The position numbers were made by a program, and so were the translations under genes. Positions 36,506 to 45,624 of a stretch of DNA of 64,000 nt are shown here, piece by piece. The first letter of the stretch is position 1, and the number at the start of each line of letters is the position of its first letter. The notes below the pieces were generated by a model. It ran no database searches, was not told where the DNA came from, and saw only the letters and a list, made by a program, of their open reading frames with translations. The DNA comes from Conexibacter arvalis (GTDB lineage: Bacteria; Actinomycetota; Thermoleophilia; Solirubrobacterales; Solirubrobacteraceae): assembly GCF_014199525.1 (NCBI RefSeq), contig NZ_JACHNU010000001.1, forward strand, positions 1,156,182-1,220,181. The letters are read 5' to 3'.

Positions 36506-37252
36506 ATGCTCCCCGCTCAGCGTCGTCAGAGAATCCTGCAGGCCGTCCGCTCCGGCAGCGCTCACGTCTCAGAGCTCGCCGGCACCTTCGGCGTCTCGGA
36601 GATGACGGTCCGCCGCGACCTGCGCACGCTCGAGCGCGAGGGCAAGCTCGAGCGCGTCCACGGCGGCGCGATCAACGCGACCGACGAGCGCCCCTTCGAG
36701 GAGATCGAGGTCGAGCGCTTCATGGCGAAGGACCGCATCGGCGCCGCCGCCGCCGCGCTCGTGCAGGACGGGCAGACGATCATGGTCGACATCGGGACGA
36801 CGACGCTGCAGCTCGCGCGCCATCTCCACGGCCGCGACATCACCGTCGTCACCACCAGCCTCGCGGTCTACGAGGAGCTGGTCGGCGACGACGCGATCCA
36901 GCTGATCCTCCCCGGCGGCCTGGTCCGCCGCAACTACCGCTCGCTCGTCGGCGTGATCGCCGAGGACTCGCTGCGCCAGCTGAAGGCCGACGTGGCCTTC
37001 CTCGGCACCAGCGGCGTCGACGCCGAGCTCGGCGTGTGGGACACGACGATGGTCGAGGTCCCGATCAAGCGCGCCATGATCGCCGCCGCCGACAGCGCCG
37101 TGCTGCTGGCCGACGCGGCGAAGTTCTCGATGGGCGCCGTCGTGCGCGTCTGCGGCGCCCGCGAGATCGACCACATCGTCACCGACGCCCAGCCGCCCGC
37201 GGCCCACGCGGCGTCGATCACCGAAGCAGGAATCGAGGTAACCGTCGCATGA
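36506..37252 (+). CDS. DeoR-family transcriptional regulator
   Basis: A 248-residue repressor-type protein. The N-terminal winged helix reads MLPAQRRQRILQAVRSGSAH followed by FGVSEMTVRRDLRTLEREGKLERVHGGA, the DeoR signature. The C-terminal sugar-phosphate sensor has VDIGTTTLQLARHL, TTSLAVYEEL, LPGGLVRRNYRSLVG and the family's terminal VLLADAAKF. ATG at 36506 gives the standard N-terminus; GTG at 36476 would add ten residues. It is the first gene of an overlapping operon (ATGA with the GH4 gene), so it likely controls that operon in response to a phosphorylated sugar. A TGTTCGAA word (reverse strand of TTCGAACA) lies in the upstream 36446-36470 segment. Confidence 0.92.
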   Translation: MLPAQRRQRILQAVRSGSAHVSELAGTFGVSEMTVRRDLRTLEREGKLERVHGGAINATDERPFEEIEVERFMAKDRIGAAAAALVQDGQTIMVDIGTTTLQLARHLHGRDITVVTTSLAVYEELVGDDAIQLILPGGLVRRNYRSLVGVIAEDSLRQLKADVAFLGTSGVDAELGVWDTTMVEVPIKRAMIAAADSAVLLADAAKFSMGAVVRVCGAREIDHIVTDAQPPAAHAASITEAGIEVTVA

Positions 37253-38592
37253 AGCTCACGATCGTCGGCGGAGGCGGGTTCCGCGTCCCGCTCGTCTACG
37301 GCGCGCTGCTGGACAAGGCCGAGCGCCTCGGGCTCGACGAGGTCGTGCTGCACGACGTCGACGAGGCGCGCATGGCCCGCATCGCCCCCGTCCTCCAAGG
37401 CCTGGAGGAGGAGCGCGGCGGCCGCCTGCCGTTCCGCGCCACGACCGACCTCGACGACGCGCTCGAGGGAGCCGACTTCGTCTTCTGCGCGATGCGCGTC
37501 GGCAACCTCGAGGGCCGCGTCGCCGACGAGTCGGTCCCGCTCGGCCACGGCGTGCTCGGCCAGGAGACGACCGGCCCCGGCGGCATCTGCTTCGCGCTGC
37601 GCACGATCCCGGTGATGGTCGAGCTGGCGCAGAAGATCCGCGAGCGGGCGCCCGGCGCGTGGCTGATCAACTTCACCAACCCCGCCGGCATGGTCACCGA
37701 GGCCGTCCAGCAGGTGATGGGCGACCGCGTCGTCGGCATCTGCGACTCGCCGTCGGGCCTCTGCCGCCGCGTCGCGACGGCCGTCGGCCGCGACGCCGGC
37801 GAGCTGTGGTTCGACTACTTCGGCCTCAACCACCTTGGCTGGCTGCAGGAGGTGCGCGACGGCGAGCAGCCGCTGCTCGACGGGCTGCTGCGCGACGAGG
37901 CCGCGCTGGCGACGTTCGAGGAGGGGCGCCTCTTCGGCGGCGACTGGCTGCGGACGCTCGGGATGATCCCGAACGAGTACCTCTACTACTTCTACTACGC
38001 CGCCGACACGGTCAACGCGATCAAGCAGAGCCCCCATTCGCGCGGCGCCTTCCTGCTCGAGCAGCAGGCCGCCTTCTACGCGCAGAACGGGCAGGGCCCG
38101 GCCGAGGCGCTCGCCGCCTGGCGCAAGACGCGCCACGACCGCGAGCGGACCTACATGGCCGAGGCGCGCAACGCCGCCGGCGACTGCGGCGAGCACGACC
38201 TCGACGAGAACGCCGGCTACGAGAGCGAGGCGATGGCGGTGCTGGAGGCGATCGCGCTCAACACGCGCGCGGTGCTGATCCTCAACACCGCCAACCGCTC
38301 GGCGCTGCCGTTCCTCGACGCGCGGGCGGTCGTCGAGGTGCCGGCGATCGTCGGCAGAAGCGGCCCGGTGCCGGTCGCGATCGGCGAGGTCCCGGCCCAC
38401 GCCCGCGCGCTCGTGGAGACGATGAAGGACGTCGAGCGCACGACGATCGACGCGGCCCTCTCGGGATCGGAGGAGCTGGCGATCAAGGCGCTGGCGCTCC
38501 ACCCGCTGGTGCCGTCGGTGACGACGGCGCGCGAGCTGCTGGCCGGCTATCGCGCGCGGATCCCCGAGCTGAAGCAGACGTTCGGGTCGTGA
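37249..38592 (+). CDS. Glycoside hydrolase family 4 (6-phospho-beta-glucosidase-like)
   Basis: A 447-residue NAD- and metal-dependent glycosidase. The NAD site is MKLTIVGGGGFRVPLVYGAL; metal ligands are C165 in GICDSPSG and H195 in FGLNHLGW, both typical GH4 positions (the usual Cys-Asn is Cys-Asp here). NFTNPAGMVTEAV and FYYAADTVNAIKQS (with the catalytic-Tyr-like region) are the 6-phospho-beta-glucosidase subgroup pattern. GH4 includes E. coli ChbF, which cleaves mono-deacetylated chitobiose-6-phosphate. With a deacetylase, a sugar kinase and an SIS deaminase nearby, a chitooligosaccharide substrate is a reasonable inference. It overlaps the DeoR stop and the kinase start (ATGA, GTGA). Confidence 0.9.
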   Translation: MKLTIVGGGGFRVPLVYGALLDKAERLGLDEVVLHDVDEARMARIAPVLQGLEEERGGRLPFRATTDLDDALEGADFVFCAMRVGNLEGRVADESVPLGHGVLGQETTGPGGICFALRTIPVMVELAQKIRERAPGAWLINFTNPAGMVTEAVQQVMGDRVVGICDSPSGLCRRVATAVGRDAGELWFDYFGLNHLGWLQEVRDGEQPLLDGLLRDEAALATFEEGRLFGGDWLRTLGMIPNEYLYYFYYAADTVNAIKQSPHSRGAFLLEQQAAFYAQNGQGPAEALAAWRKTRHDRERTYMAEARNAAGDCGEHDLDENAGYESEAMAVLEAIALNTRAVLILNTANRSALPFLDARAVVEVPAIVGRSGPVPVAIGEVPAHARALVETMKDVERTTIDAALSGSEELAIKALALHPLVPSVTTARELLAGYRARIPELKQTFGS

Positions 38593-39524
38593 GCGCCGAG
38601 CCTCCGATCGATCTCGCCTGCGGCGAGCCCTCCTTCGTCGACCTGACCTTCGTCGGGCTCGACGCGGTGCCGGCCGCCGGCGAGGAGCGCCACGCGCACG
38701 ACCTCGTGCGGGGCCCCGGCGGGGCGGCGATCACCGCGATCGGCGCCGCGCGGCTGGGGCTGTCGGTCGCGCTCGCCTCGCCGCTCGGCGACGACGCCGA
38801 GGGCGACTTCGTGCGCGCCGCGCTGGAGGCCGAGGGCGTCCGCTGGACCGGGCGGCGCGTGGCGCGCACGTCGCTGACGGCGGTGATGCCGGCCGGCGGC
38901 GAGCGCGCGATGGCGACCTTCGACAACGGCGCCGAGACCGGCGCCAAGGAGCTTGGAGCGGGCCGGCCGCGCGCTGTCGTGCTGTCGGTCGACCGGCTGG
39001 CGCTCGCGCCGGCCGGCGCCGCCGTCTACGCGACGGTCGGCGACGAGACGGCGCGCCGCTGCGGCGCCTCCGGCGAGCTGCCGGAGGAGGTCGCGACGGC
39101 GCGCGCGCTGCTCGTCAACGAACGGGAGGCGCTGCTGCTGAGCGGCGCCGACGACGCCGAGGCGGCGGCGCGGGCGCTCGCGACCCGCACGCCGCTGGTC
39201 GTCGTCACGTTGGGTCCGCGCGGCGCGCTCGCCGTCGCGGAGGGAGGAGAGCGAGCGGTGCGGGCCGAGGGCGTGCCGGTCGAGGCGGTCGACACGACCG
39301 GCGCGGGAGACCTCTTCTGCGCCGCCTACGTGTGGGCCGACCTCAACGGCGCGCCGCTGCCCGACCGCCTGCGGTGGGCCGTGCTGCACGCGGCCCTGTC
39401 GGTCCGCGTCGCGACCGCTGTGGCGGGCGCGGCGCCGCTGGAGGCGCTTGCCGAGGCGGGGATGCGACGGGGCCTGGTGCTGCCCGACCCGCGCGCGATC
39501 ACATCGATGAAGGAGGAATGGTGA
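38589..39524 (+). CDS. PfkB-family carbohydrate kinase
   Basis: A 311-residue ribokinase-like kinase. It shows the N-terminal Gly motif GPGGAAITAIGAARLGLSVA, ASPLGDDAEGDFV, and the catalytic VDTTGAGDLFCAAYVWADL with GAGD. The substrate cannot be assigned; in this operon an amino sugar (GlcNAc or GlcN) or a disaccharide is likely, giving the phosphorylated form used by the GH4 and SIS enzymes. The start is GTG at 38589, overlapping the GH4 stop. Its last codons overlap the start of the solute-binding protein gene and contain that gene's AGGAGG ribosome-binding site. Confidence 0.9.
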   Translation: MSAEPPIDLACGEPSFVDLTFVGLDAVPAAGEERHAHDLVRGPGGAAITAIGAARLGLSVALASPLGDDAEGDFVRAALEAEGVRWTGRRVARTSLTAVMPAGGERAMATFDNGAETGAKELGAGRPRAVVLSVDRLALAPAGAAVYATVGDETARRCGASGELPEEVATARALLVNEREALLLSGADDAEAAARALATRTPLVVVTLGPRGALAVAEGGERAVRAEGVPVEAVDTTGAGDLFCAAYVWADLNGAPLPDRLRWAVLHAALSVRVATAVAGAAPLEALAEAGMRRGLVLPDPRAITSMKEEW

Positions 39525-40876
39525 AGCTGACGAGGGCGATCATGCTCGCGCTCGCCGCGCTGGTCGCGGCGTTCGCGGTCGGCTGCGGCTCGCCGGGCGA
39601 GTCGTCGGACGACGCGGAGACGACCGCGACGACGAGCGCGACCGAGAGAGTCGACGTCGCCGCGGCCGGCGACGTCACCCTGACCGTGTGGGACCAGGAG
39701 GTCCGCGGCGGCCAGGACGCGCAGATCAGACGTCTCAACGAGCAGTTCCAGGAGAAGTACCCGAACGTCACGATCAGACGGGTCGCGAAGTCGTTCGAGG
39801 ACCTCAACACGACGCTCAAGCTGGCCGTCTCGGGTCCGAGAGCGCCCGACGTCGTGCAGGCCAACCAGGGCCGCCCGGTGATGGGCTCGCTCGTCAGAGC
39901 GAGACTGCTGCGCCCGCTGACCGACTACGCCGAGGTCTACGGTTGGGACGATCGCTACTCGAAGCTGCTCATCGACCTCAACAAGTTCTCGGCCGACGGC
40001 AGGCAGTTCGGCACGGGCGACCTCTACGGCCTCTCGCAGATGGGCGAGATCGTCGGCGTCTTCTACAACAAGAGACTCGTGAGAAGACTGCCCGAGACGC
40101 TCGAGCAGTTCGAGGCGCAGCTGGCCGAGGCCAAGAGAGCCGGTCAGACGCCGATCCAGTTCGGCAACCTCGACAAGTGGCCCGGGATACACGAGTACGA
40201 GACCGTGCTCGGACGCTACGCCTCGCCGCAGGCGGTCTCCGACTTCGTCTTCGCGGCCGACGGCGCGTCGTTCGACACGCCCGAGTTCACCGAGGCCGCG
40301 AGCGCGATCCAGGGGTGGGCGAGAGCGGGCTACTTCACCGAGGACTTCAACGGCGTCGGCTACGACCCCGCATGGCAGCGCTTCACCAGAGGCGAGAGCC
40401 CCTACCTGATCGCCGGCACGTGGCTGGTCGCCGACCTCGCCAGAGCGATGGGCGACGACGTCGGCTTCATGGTCCTGCCGGGCCAGAGCGCCGACGACGA
40501 GCCGGTCGCGCTCGGCGGCGAGGGCCTGCCGTTCACGATCACGACCGCGTCGAGAAACCCGGACGTGGCGGCCGCGTACATCGACTTCATCACCGATGCC
40601 AACGCCGCCAGAGTGCTCGTCGAGACCGACAACCTGCCCGCGATGTTCGTGCCGGAGGGGGTCGCGCCGACCGACGGGCTGATCGGCGACGTCTTCGCGG
40701 CGTGGAGAGCGCTCAACGAGGCGAACGGGATCATCCCGTACCTCGACTACGCCACCCCGACGTTCTACGACGACATCTCCGGCGCGATCCAGGAGCTGCT
40801 CGCGGGCAAGCAGAGCCCGGAGCAGTTCACCGCCGGCGTGCAGTCGAAGTTCAGCGAGTTCACCGGCTCGCTCTGA
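39518..40876 (+). CDS. Sugar ABC transporter solute-binding lipoprotein
   Basis: A 452-residue family-1 extracellular solute-binding protein. A lipoprotein signal (MVKLTRAIMLALAALVAAFA) ends in a lipobox with Cys at residue 23 (AVGCGS). The mature part has VTLTVWDQEV, NEQFQEKYPNVTI, the YGLSQMGEIVGVFYNK hinge-region motif and a normal length. It captures oligosaccharide for the two permeases that follow. ATG at 39518 is preceded by AGGAGG with only one base between; GTG at 39521 is a close alternative. 16 of 26 Arg codons are AGA, whereas the next permease gene has none that I can find. Confidence 0.93.
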   Translation: MVKLTRAIMLALAALVAAFAVGCGSPGESSDDAETTATTSATERVDVAAAGDVTLTVWDQEVRGGQDAQIRRLNEQFQEKYPNVTIRRVAKSFEDLNTTLKLAVSGPRAPDVVQANQGRPVMGSLVRARLLRPLTDYAEVYGWDDRYSKLLIDLNKFSADGRQFGTGDLYGLSQMGEIVGVFYNKRLVRRLPETLEQFEAQLAEAKRAGQTPIQFGNLDKWPGIHEYETVLGRYASPQAVSDFVFAADGASFDTPEFTEAASAIQGWARAGYFTEDFNGVGYDPAWQRFTRGESPYLIAGTWLVADLARAMGDDVGFMVLPGQSADDEPVALGGEGLPFTITTASRNPDVAAAYIDFITDANAARVLVETDNLPAMFVPEGVAPTDGLIGDVFAAWRALNEANGIIPYLDYATPTFYDDISGAIQELLAGKQSPEQFTAGVQSKFSEFTGSL

Positions 40877-40889
40877 TCGGAAGGACCCC

Positions 40890-41879
40890 ATGAGCGCCAT
40901 CGAACCCGCCACGCCCACCTCGCCCGCCTCGGCGGTCGCGGGCGGCGCGGCGGGAGCGGAGGCCAAGCCGGACTGGCCGCTCGGCGGGACGCGCCCGGAG
41001 GCGCGCCCGCCGGGCGAGCCGCGCCGCGTCGGCTACCTCTACATCCTCCCGGCGTTCCTGATCCTCGCCGGGCTCATCCTCTATCCGCTCGGCCACGCCG
41101 TCTACCTGTCGCTGTGGCACTGGGACGGGCTCACGACCGGGACCTGGGCCGGGCTGGAGAACTACGCCGACGTCGTGTCGGACCCGGCGCTGCGCTCGTC
41201 GTTCGCGCACGCGCTGGTGCTGCTGGCCTTCTACGCGCTGCTGCCGGTCGCGATCGGGCTGCTGATCGCCGGCCTCGTCGCGCGGGCCCAGGTGCGCGGG
41301 CTGGCCTTCTTCCGCACCGTCATCTTCCTCCCGCAGGTGATCGCGATGGTCGTCGTCGCGGTCATGTGGCGGATGATCTACGAGCCCGAGAACGGCGCGC
41401 TCAACGAGCTGCTGCGGGCGGTCGGGCTCGGCTCGCTGACGCAGTCGTGGCTCGGCGACTTCGACCTCGCGCTGCCGTCGGTCGGCGGCATCGCGACGTG
41501 GGTCTACTACGGCCTCGCGATGGTCCTGCTGACCGCCGGGGTGCAGAAGATCCCGCAGAGCCTCTACGACGCCGCGCGCGTCGACGGCGCCGGCCCGGTG
41601 CGCGAGTTCTTCGCCGTCACGCTGCCGGGCCTGCGCGGCGAGATCGCCGTCGCGCTGACGCTGACGACGATCTTCGCGCTGCGCAACTTCGACCTCGTCT
41701 ACATCACGACGAAGGGCGGCCCCGGCGACGCCACCTCCGTGCCGGCCTTCGAGGTCTACGACCGCGCCTTCCAGACCGGCCAGGTCGGCTCCGCGGCGGC
41801 GATCGGGATCTCGCTCGCCGTCGTCATCTTCCTCATCTCCGTCCTCATCAACCGCGTCGCCGAGCGAGGTGCACGTTGA
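40890..41879 (+). CDS. Sugar ABC transporter permease (MalF-like)
   Basis: A 329-residue inner-membrane subunit. After a 45-residue Ala/Pro-rich cytosolic leader there are six helices, starting YLYILPAFLILAGLILYPLG. The EAA loop that contacts the ATPase is DAARVDGAGPVREFFAVTLP. The ATG at 40890 is preceded by GGAAGGA. It sits 13 bases after the binding protein gene and overlaps the next permease gene (TTGA). It forms the channel with the MalG-like subunit. Confidence 0.93.
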   Translation: MSAIEPATPTSPASAVAGGAAGAEAKPDWPLGGTRPEARPPGEPRRVGYLYILPAFLILAGLILYPLGHAVYLSLWHWDGLTTGTWAGLENYADVVSDPALRSSFAHALVLLAFYALLPVAIGLLIAGLVARAQVRGLAFFRTVIFLPQVIAMVVVAVMWRMIYEPENGALNELLRAVGLGSLTQSWLGDFDLALPSVGGIATWVYYGLAMVLLTAGVQKIPQSLYDAARVDGAGPVREFFAVTLPGLRGEIAVALTLTTIFALRNFDLVYITTKGGPGDATSVPAFEVYDRAFQTGQVGSAAAIGISLAVVIFLISVLINRVAERGAR

Positions 41880-42694
41880 CCTCCAGAACCGAGCAGACGC
41901 TCACCTACACGATCCTTGGGCTGTTCTCGCTGCTGGCGCTGGCGCCGATCGTCGGGATCGTCTTCACCGCGCTGCAGAACCCCGACAACGTCAACGCGTT
42001 CGGCTCCTTCGACGGGATCCACCTCGGCAACTTCAAGGACGCCTGGGAGCAGGGCAACTTCGGCTCCTACCTGAAGTCGAGCGCGATCGTCACCGTGACG
42101 GTCGTGGTCGTCGCCGGAACGCTGTCGATCCTCTCGGGCTACGCCTTCGGGCTGATGCGCTTCCGCGGCTCGGGCGTGCTCTTCTACGTCTTCCTGCTCG
42201 GCCTGATGGTTCCGATGGAGGCGATGATCGTGCCGCTCTACTACGACCTGCGCGACCTCTCGCTGACCGACACCTACTGGGCGCTGATCCTGCCCCAGAT
42301 CGCGACGTCGGTCGCCTTCGGCACCTTCTGGATGCGCGCCTTCTTCCGCTCGGTCCCGCGCTCGCTCGTCGAGGCGGCGCGGATCGACGGGGCCACCAGC
42401 TGGTTCACGCTCTGGCGCGTGCTGCTGCCGCTCGCCAAGCCGGCGGTGCTGACGATGACGGTGCTGCTGTTCATGTGGACCTGGAACGAGTTCCTGCTCG
42501 CGCTCGTGATGGTCACCGACGAGGGGCTGCGGACGGCGCCGCTGGGCCTCAGCTTCTTCCAGGGGCGCAACACGTCGAACCTGACATTGCTCGCCGCCGG
42601 CTCGGTGATCGTGGCGACGCCGGTCGTCGTCGTCTACATGTTCCTCCAACGCCATTTCATCCGGGGCATGCTCTCCGGTGCCGTGAAGGGATAG
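41876..42694 (+). CDS. Sugar ABC transporter permease (MalG-like)
   Basis: A 272-residue, six-helix permease. It has TYTILGLFSLLALAPIVGIV as helix 1, LMVPMEAMIVPLYYDLRDL, the EAA loop EAARIDGATSWFTLWRVLLP, and the C-terminal FLQRHFIRGMLSGAVKG, a hallmark of CUT1 MalG-type proteins. The start is taken as TTG at 41876, which overlaps the MalF-like stop and follows GCGAGG; no better start exists before the first helix. It works with the MalF-like subunit, the binding protein and the ATPase that starts 3 bases after its stop. Confidence 0.93.
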   Translation: MTSRTEQTLTYTILGLFSLLALAPIVGIVFTALQNPDNVNAFGSFDGIHLGNFKDAWEQGNFGSYLKSSAIVTVTVVVVAGTLSILSGYAFGLMRFRGSGVLFYVFLLGLMVPMEAMIVPLYYDLRDLSLTDTYWALILPQIATSVAFGTFWMRAFFRSVPRSLVEAARIDGATSWFTLWRVLLPLAKPAVLTMTVLLFMWTWNEFLLALVMVTDEGLRTAPLGLSFFQGRNTSNLTLLAAGSVIVATPVVVVYMFLQRHFIRGMLSGAVKG

Positions 42695-42697
42695 CCA

Positions 42698-43798
42698 ATG
42701 GCCGAAGTTCGCTTCATCGACGTCGACAAGCGCTACGGCGGCGTGGACGCCGTGCGCGGCGTCTCGCTCGACATCGCCGACGGCGAGTTCATGGTCTTCG
42801 TCGGCCCCTCCGGCTCGGGCAAGACGACGGCGCTGCGGATGCTCGCCGGGCTGGAGTCGATCAGCGGCGGCCAGATCACGATCGGCGACCGCGTCGTCAA
42901 CGACGTCGCCCCGCGCGAGCGGGACATCGCGATGGTCTTCCAGGACTACGCGCTGTACCCGCAGATGACGGTCTTCGACAACCTCGCATTCGGCCTGCGG
43001 CGCCGCAAGGTGCCCAAGGACGAGATCGCCAGACGGGTCGCGCGCGCCGCCGAGGCGCTCGACCTCGGCAGATACCTCCGGCGCAAGCCCGGCCAGCTCT
43101 CCGGCGGCCAGGCGCAGCGGGTCGCGCTCGGCCGCGCGCTGGTGCGCGACCCGCAGGTCTTCCTGATGGACGAGCCGCTCTCCAACCTCGACGCGAAGCT
43201 GCGGACGCAGACGCGCGGCGAGATCAAGCGGCTCCAGCAGGAGGTCGGCAGAACGACCGTCTACGTCACCCACGACCAGGTCGAGGCGATGACGATGGGC
43301 GACCGGATCGCCGTCATGAACGACGGCGTGCTGGAGCAGGTCGGGACGCCGGAGGAGCTGTACGAGCGGCCCGCCAACCGCTTCGTCGCCGGCTTCATCG
43401 GCAGCCCGGCGATGGCCTTCTTCGACGCCGACGTCGTCGCCGCCGACGGCGGCGCGCGCCTCCGCTGCGGCGCCGTCGACGTCGTCCTGCCGGGCGTCGG
43501 CGGCCTGCCCGCCGAGGTGACCGTCGGCGTGCGGCCCGAGTGCGCGCGGCCGTGGGAGGAGGGCGACGGGCGGCTGGTCGGGCCGGTGAGCGGCGTCGTC
43601 GAGTACGTCGAGGCGCTCGGCCGCGAGACCTTCGTCGGCGTCGACGCCGGCGGCGCCCGCGTCGTCGTCCACTGCGAGGGCCGCGCCGCGCTGCAGCCCG
43701 GCGACGCGATCGAGTTCGGGATCGCGCCGGCCGGCCTGCGCTTCTTCGCGTGCGACAGCGGGCTGGCGCTGCCAACCGCGGTCGAGGCGGCGCGATGA
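42698..43798 (+). CDS. Sugar ABC transporter ATPase (UgpC/MsmK-type)
   Basis: A 366-residue CUT1-type ATPase. Walker A is [10 protein letters not shown]-loop region [14 protein letters not shown], signature [17 protein letters not shown], Walker [13 protein letters not shown], and H-loop [25 protein letters not shown]-fold regulatory domain fills residues about 240-366. Many actinobacteria share one such ATPase among several transporters, but here it is encoded inside the operon. Its stop overlaps the ATG of the SIS gene. Confidence 0.95.
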   Translation: MAEVRFIDVDKRYGGVDAVRGVSLDIADGEFMVFVGPSGSGKTTALRMLAGLESISGGQITIGDRVVNDVAPRERDIAMVFQDYALYPQMTVFDNLAFGLRRRKVPKDEIARRVARAAEALDLGRYLRRKPGQLSGGQAQRVALGRALVRDPQVFLMDEPLSNLDAKLRTQTRGEIKRLQQEVGRTTVYVTHDQVEAMTMGDRIAVMNDGVLEQVGTPEELYERPANRFVAGFIGSPAMAFFDADVVAADGGARLRCGAVDVVLPGVGGLPAEVTVGVRPECARPWEEGDGRLVGPVSGVVEYVEALGRETFVGVDAGGARVVVHCEGRAALQPGDAIEFGIAPAGLRFFACDSGLALPTAVEAAR

Positions 43799-44877
43799 GC
43801 GCGCGTCGTTCTGCGTCCGCGAGCGGCGCCGAGCTGCTGCTCGACGAGATCCGCGAGCAGCCGGCCGCGTGGCGGCGGCTGCTCGAGCGCGAGGAGGAGA
43901 TCGCCGAGCTGGGCGGCCGCCTCGCCGCCGCCGATCCGGTGCTGGTGCGGATCGCCGCCCACGGCACCTCCGACCACGCTGCGGCGTACGCGATGTACGC
44001 GCTGCGGCTGCTGTGCGGCTGGACGGCGATGCGCGACTCGATGTCGCTGCCGCTCTCCTACGGCGCAGCCGCCGCCGCGCCCGGCGAGCTGGCGATCGGG
44101 CTGTCGCAGTCGGGCGAGACGCCTGACGTCGTCGCGTGGCTGGAGGCGGCGCGCGCGGCCGGCGCGACCGCGGTCGCCGTCACCAACGCCGACGAGGGCT
44201 CGTCGCTGGCGCGCGCCGCCGACGGCGTCGTGTCGCTGAGCGCCGGGCCGGAGCGCTCGATCGCGGCGACGAAGACCTACACCTGCACGCTGGCGGCGCT
44301 CGCGCTGCTCGGCGCGCACGCGGCGGGCGGCGAGCGCGGCACGGCGCTCGCCGCGTCGCTGCGCGAGACCGCCGACCTCGCCGAGTCGGCGCTGCCGGCG
44401 CTGGAGGCGGCGGTGCTGCCGGTCGCCGACGTGCTCGCCGGCACCGAGCGCCTCTACTCGATAGCGCGCGGCCTCGAGCTGGCGACGGCGGCCGAGGTGG
44501 CGTTGAAGCTGACCGAGGTCGCCTACCTCTGCGCGAAGGCGCTGACGGCGACGTCGATGGCCCACGGGCCGGTCGCGGCGCTCGACCGCGCCTTCCCGGT
44601 GTGGGCGGTCGCGGCCGACGACGACACGCTCGCCGGGGTGCGGGAGGCGGTGCGGCGGGCCCGAGACGCCGGCGCGCCGGTGATCGCGACCGGGCCCGCC
44701 GCGGCCGCGCTCGAGGGCGCCGCCTTCACGCTGCCGACGCCGGCCGCGCCCGACCCGCTGCTGTCGCCGCTGCTGTCGGTCCTCCCCGGTCAGCTGTTCG
44801 CCCGCGCGCTGGCGCTGGCGAAGGGGATCGACCCCGGCGCCCCGCGCCACCTGCGCAAGGTCACGCTGGCGGCGTAG
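43795..44877 (+). CDS. SIS-domain aminosugar isomerase/deaminase-like protein
   Basis: A 360-residue protein with two SIS domains, similar to the isomerase half of GlmS and to AgaS/NagB-II deaminases. Motifs are RIAAHGTSDHAAAYAMYALR, IGLSQSGETPDVVAWLEAA (phosphosugar-binding Ser loop), AATKTYTCTLAALALL, EVALKLTEVAYLCAKAL and a C-terminal APRHLRKVT. It lacks the glutaminase domain, so it probably releases ammonia from glucosamine-6-phosphate (or a related aminosugar phosphate) to yield a ketose phosphate. That role suits the preceding genes. It is the last gene of the operon; a GC palindrome follows. Confidence 0.9.
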   Translation: MSARRSASASGAELLLDEIREQPAAWRRLLEREEEIAELGGRLAAADPVLVRIAAHGTSDHAAAYAMYALRLLCGWTAMRDSMSLPLSYGAAAAAPGELAIGLSQSGETPDVVAWLEAARAAGATAVAVTNADEGSSLARAADGVVSLSAGPERSIAATKTYTCTLAALALLGAHAAGGERGTALAASLRETADLAESALPALEAAVLPVADVLAGTERLYSIARGLELATAAEVALKLTEVAYLCAKALTATSMAHGPVAALDRAFPVWAVAADDDTLAGVREAVRRARDAGAPVIATGPAAAALEGAAFTLPTPAAPDPLLSPLLSVLPGQLFARALALAKGIDPGAPRHLRKVTLAA

Positions 44878-44894
44878 CGGCGGCGCACGGCGGC

Positions 44895-44910
44895 CGGCCG
44901 GCGCCGGCCG
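44895..44910. terminator. 16-bp perfect palindrome between convergent genes
   Basis: CGGCCGGCGCCGGCCG is a perfect palindrome midway in the 60-bp gap between the SIS gene stop (44877) and the RDD gene stop (44938). A bidirectional transcription end is likely, although a loopless palindrome of GC can also arise by chance in such GC-rich DNA. Confidence 0.35.
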
Positions 44911-44937
44911 TCGCGGCGGGGCTCGGCGCCGGGCGGC

Positions 44938-45624
44938 TCAGCGGCCGGCGCTCGGCGGCAGCCAGCCGTCGCGCACCGGGCGGTCGTCGCGCGGAGGCGC
45001 CGCCGGGGCGGGGGCGGGCTCCGGAACCGGAGCCGGCTCGTGCGCAGCCGGCTCCTGCGGCGCGAAGGGCTCCTCGGCGGCGGGGAAGGCCGGCGCCGCC
45101 TCGCGCGCCGTGAACGAGCCGCCGGGATGGCCGGCGGTCGGCTCCAGCCGCACGACGCGCGTCTGCGCGACCTTGTCGTGCAGGCACTGTCTCGATCTGT
45201 CCCACAGCGGCCACAGGTAGTCGACGACCGCGTAGAAGCCGTAGGTGAAGGCGACCAGCAGCTGGCGCCCGATCACCTCGCGCAGGACCGCGTTGCCGAG
45301 CGTCACCTCCTCGCCGCTCTCGCGCACGACGCGGATTCTCATCACCTGCTTGCCGAGCGTCTGGCCGTTGCGGGCCCCTCTGCGCACCATCAGCAGCGGG
45401 GCGTAGGCGAGGCTGATCGGCAGCACGATCGCGACGCCGATCGTCTCGGCCGCCCGGCGCGCGTCGTCGGCGTCGCTCTCGACCAGCACGATCCCGAACG
45501 CGATCAGGACCGCGAGCGCGACGAAGACGAGCAGGTCGATCAGGTACGCCGCGGCGCGGACGCCCCAGGTCGCGAGCTCGTAGGTGACCGGGCCGCTGCG
45601 CGGCGCGGAGGCGAGCGAGCTCAC
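44938..45624 (-). CDS. RDD-family membrane protein
   Basis: A 228-residue protein with an RDD domain: the first helix follows [20 protein letters not shown] (the conserved R..A..iD), then a second pair of helices and [15 protein letters not shown], the G-x-T-x-G-K signature. A C-terminal tail of about 60 residues is rich in Pro, Ala and Glu and probably disordered. The function of RDD proteins is poorly defined (transport or membrane integrity). The start is GTG at 45624, overlapping the FtsH stop, so it is co-translated with FtsH and may be a partner or substrate. Confidence 0.88.
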   Translation of the reverse strand: MSSLASAPRSGPVTYELATWGVRAAAYLIDLLVFVALAVLIAFGIVLVESDADDARRAAETIGVAIVLPISLAYAPLLMVRRGARNGQTLGKQVMRIRVVRESGEEVTLGNAVLREVIGRQLLVAFTYGFYAVVDYLWPLWDRSRQCLHDKVAQTRVVRLEPTAGHPGGSFTAREAAPAFPAAEEPFAPQEPAAHEPAPVPEPAPAPAAPPRDDRPVRDGWLPPSAGR

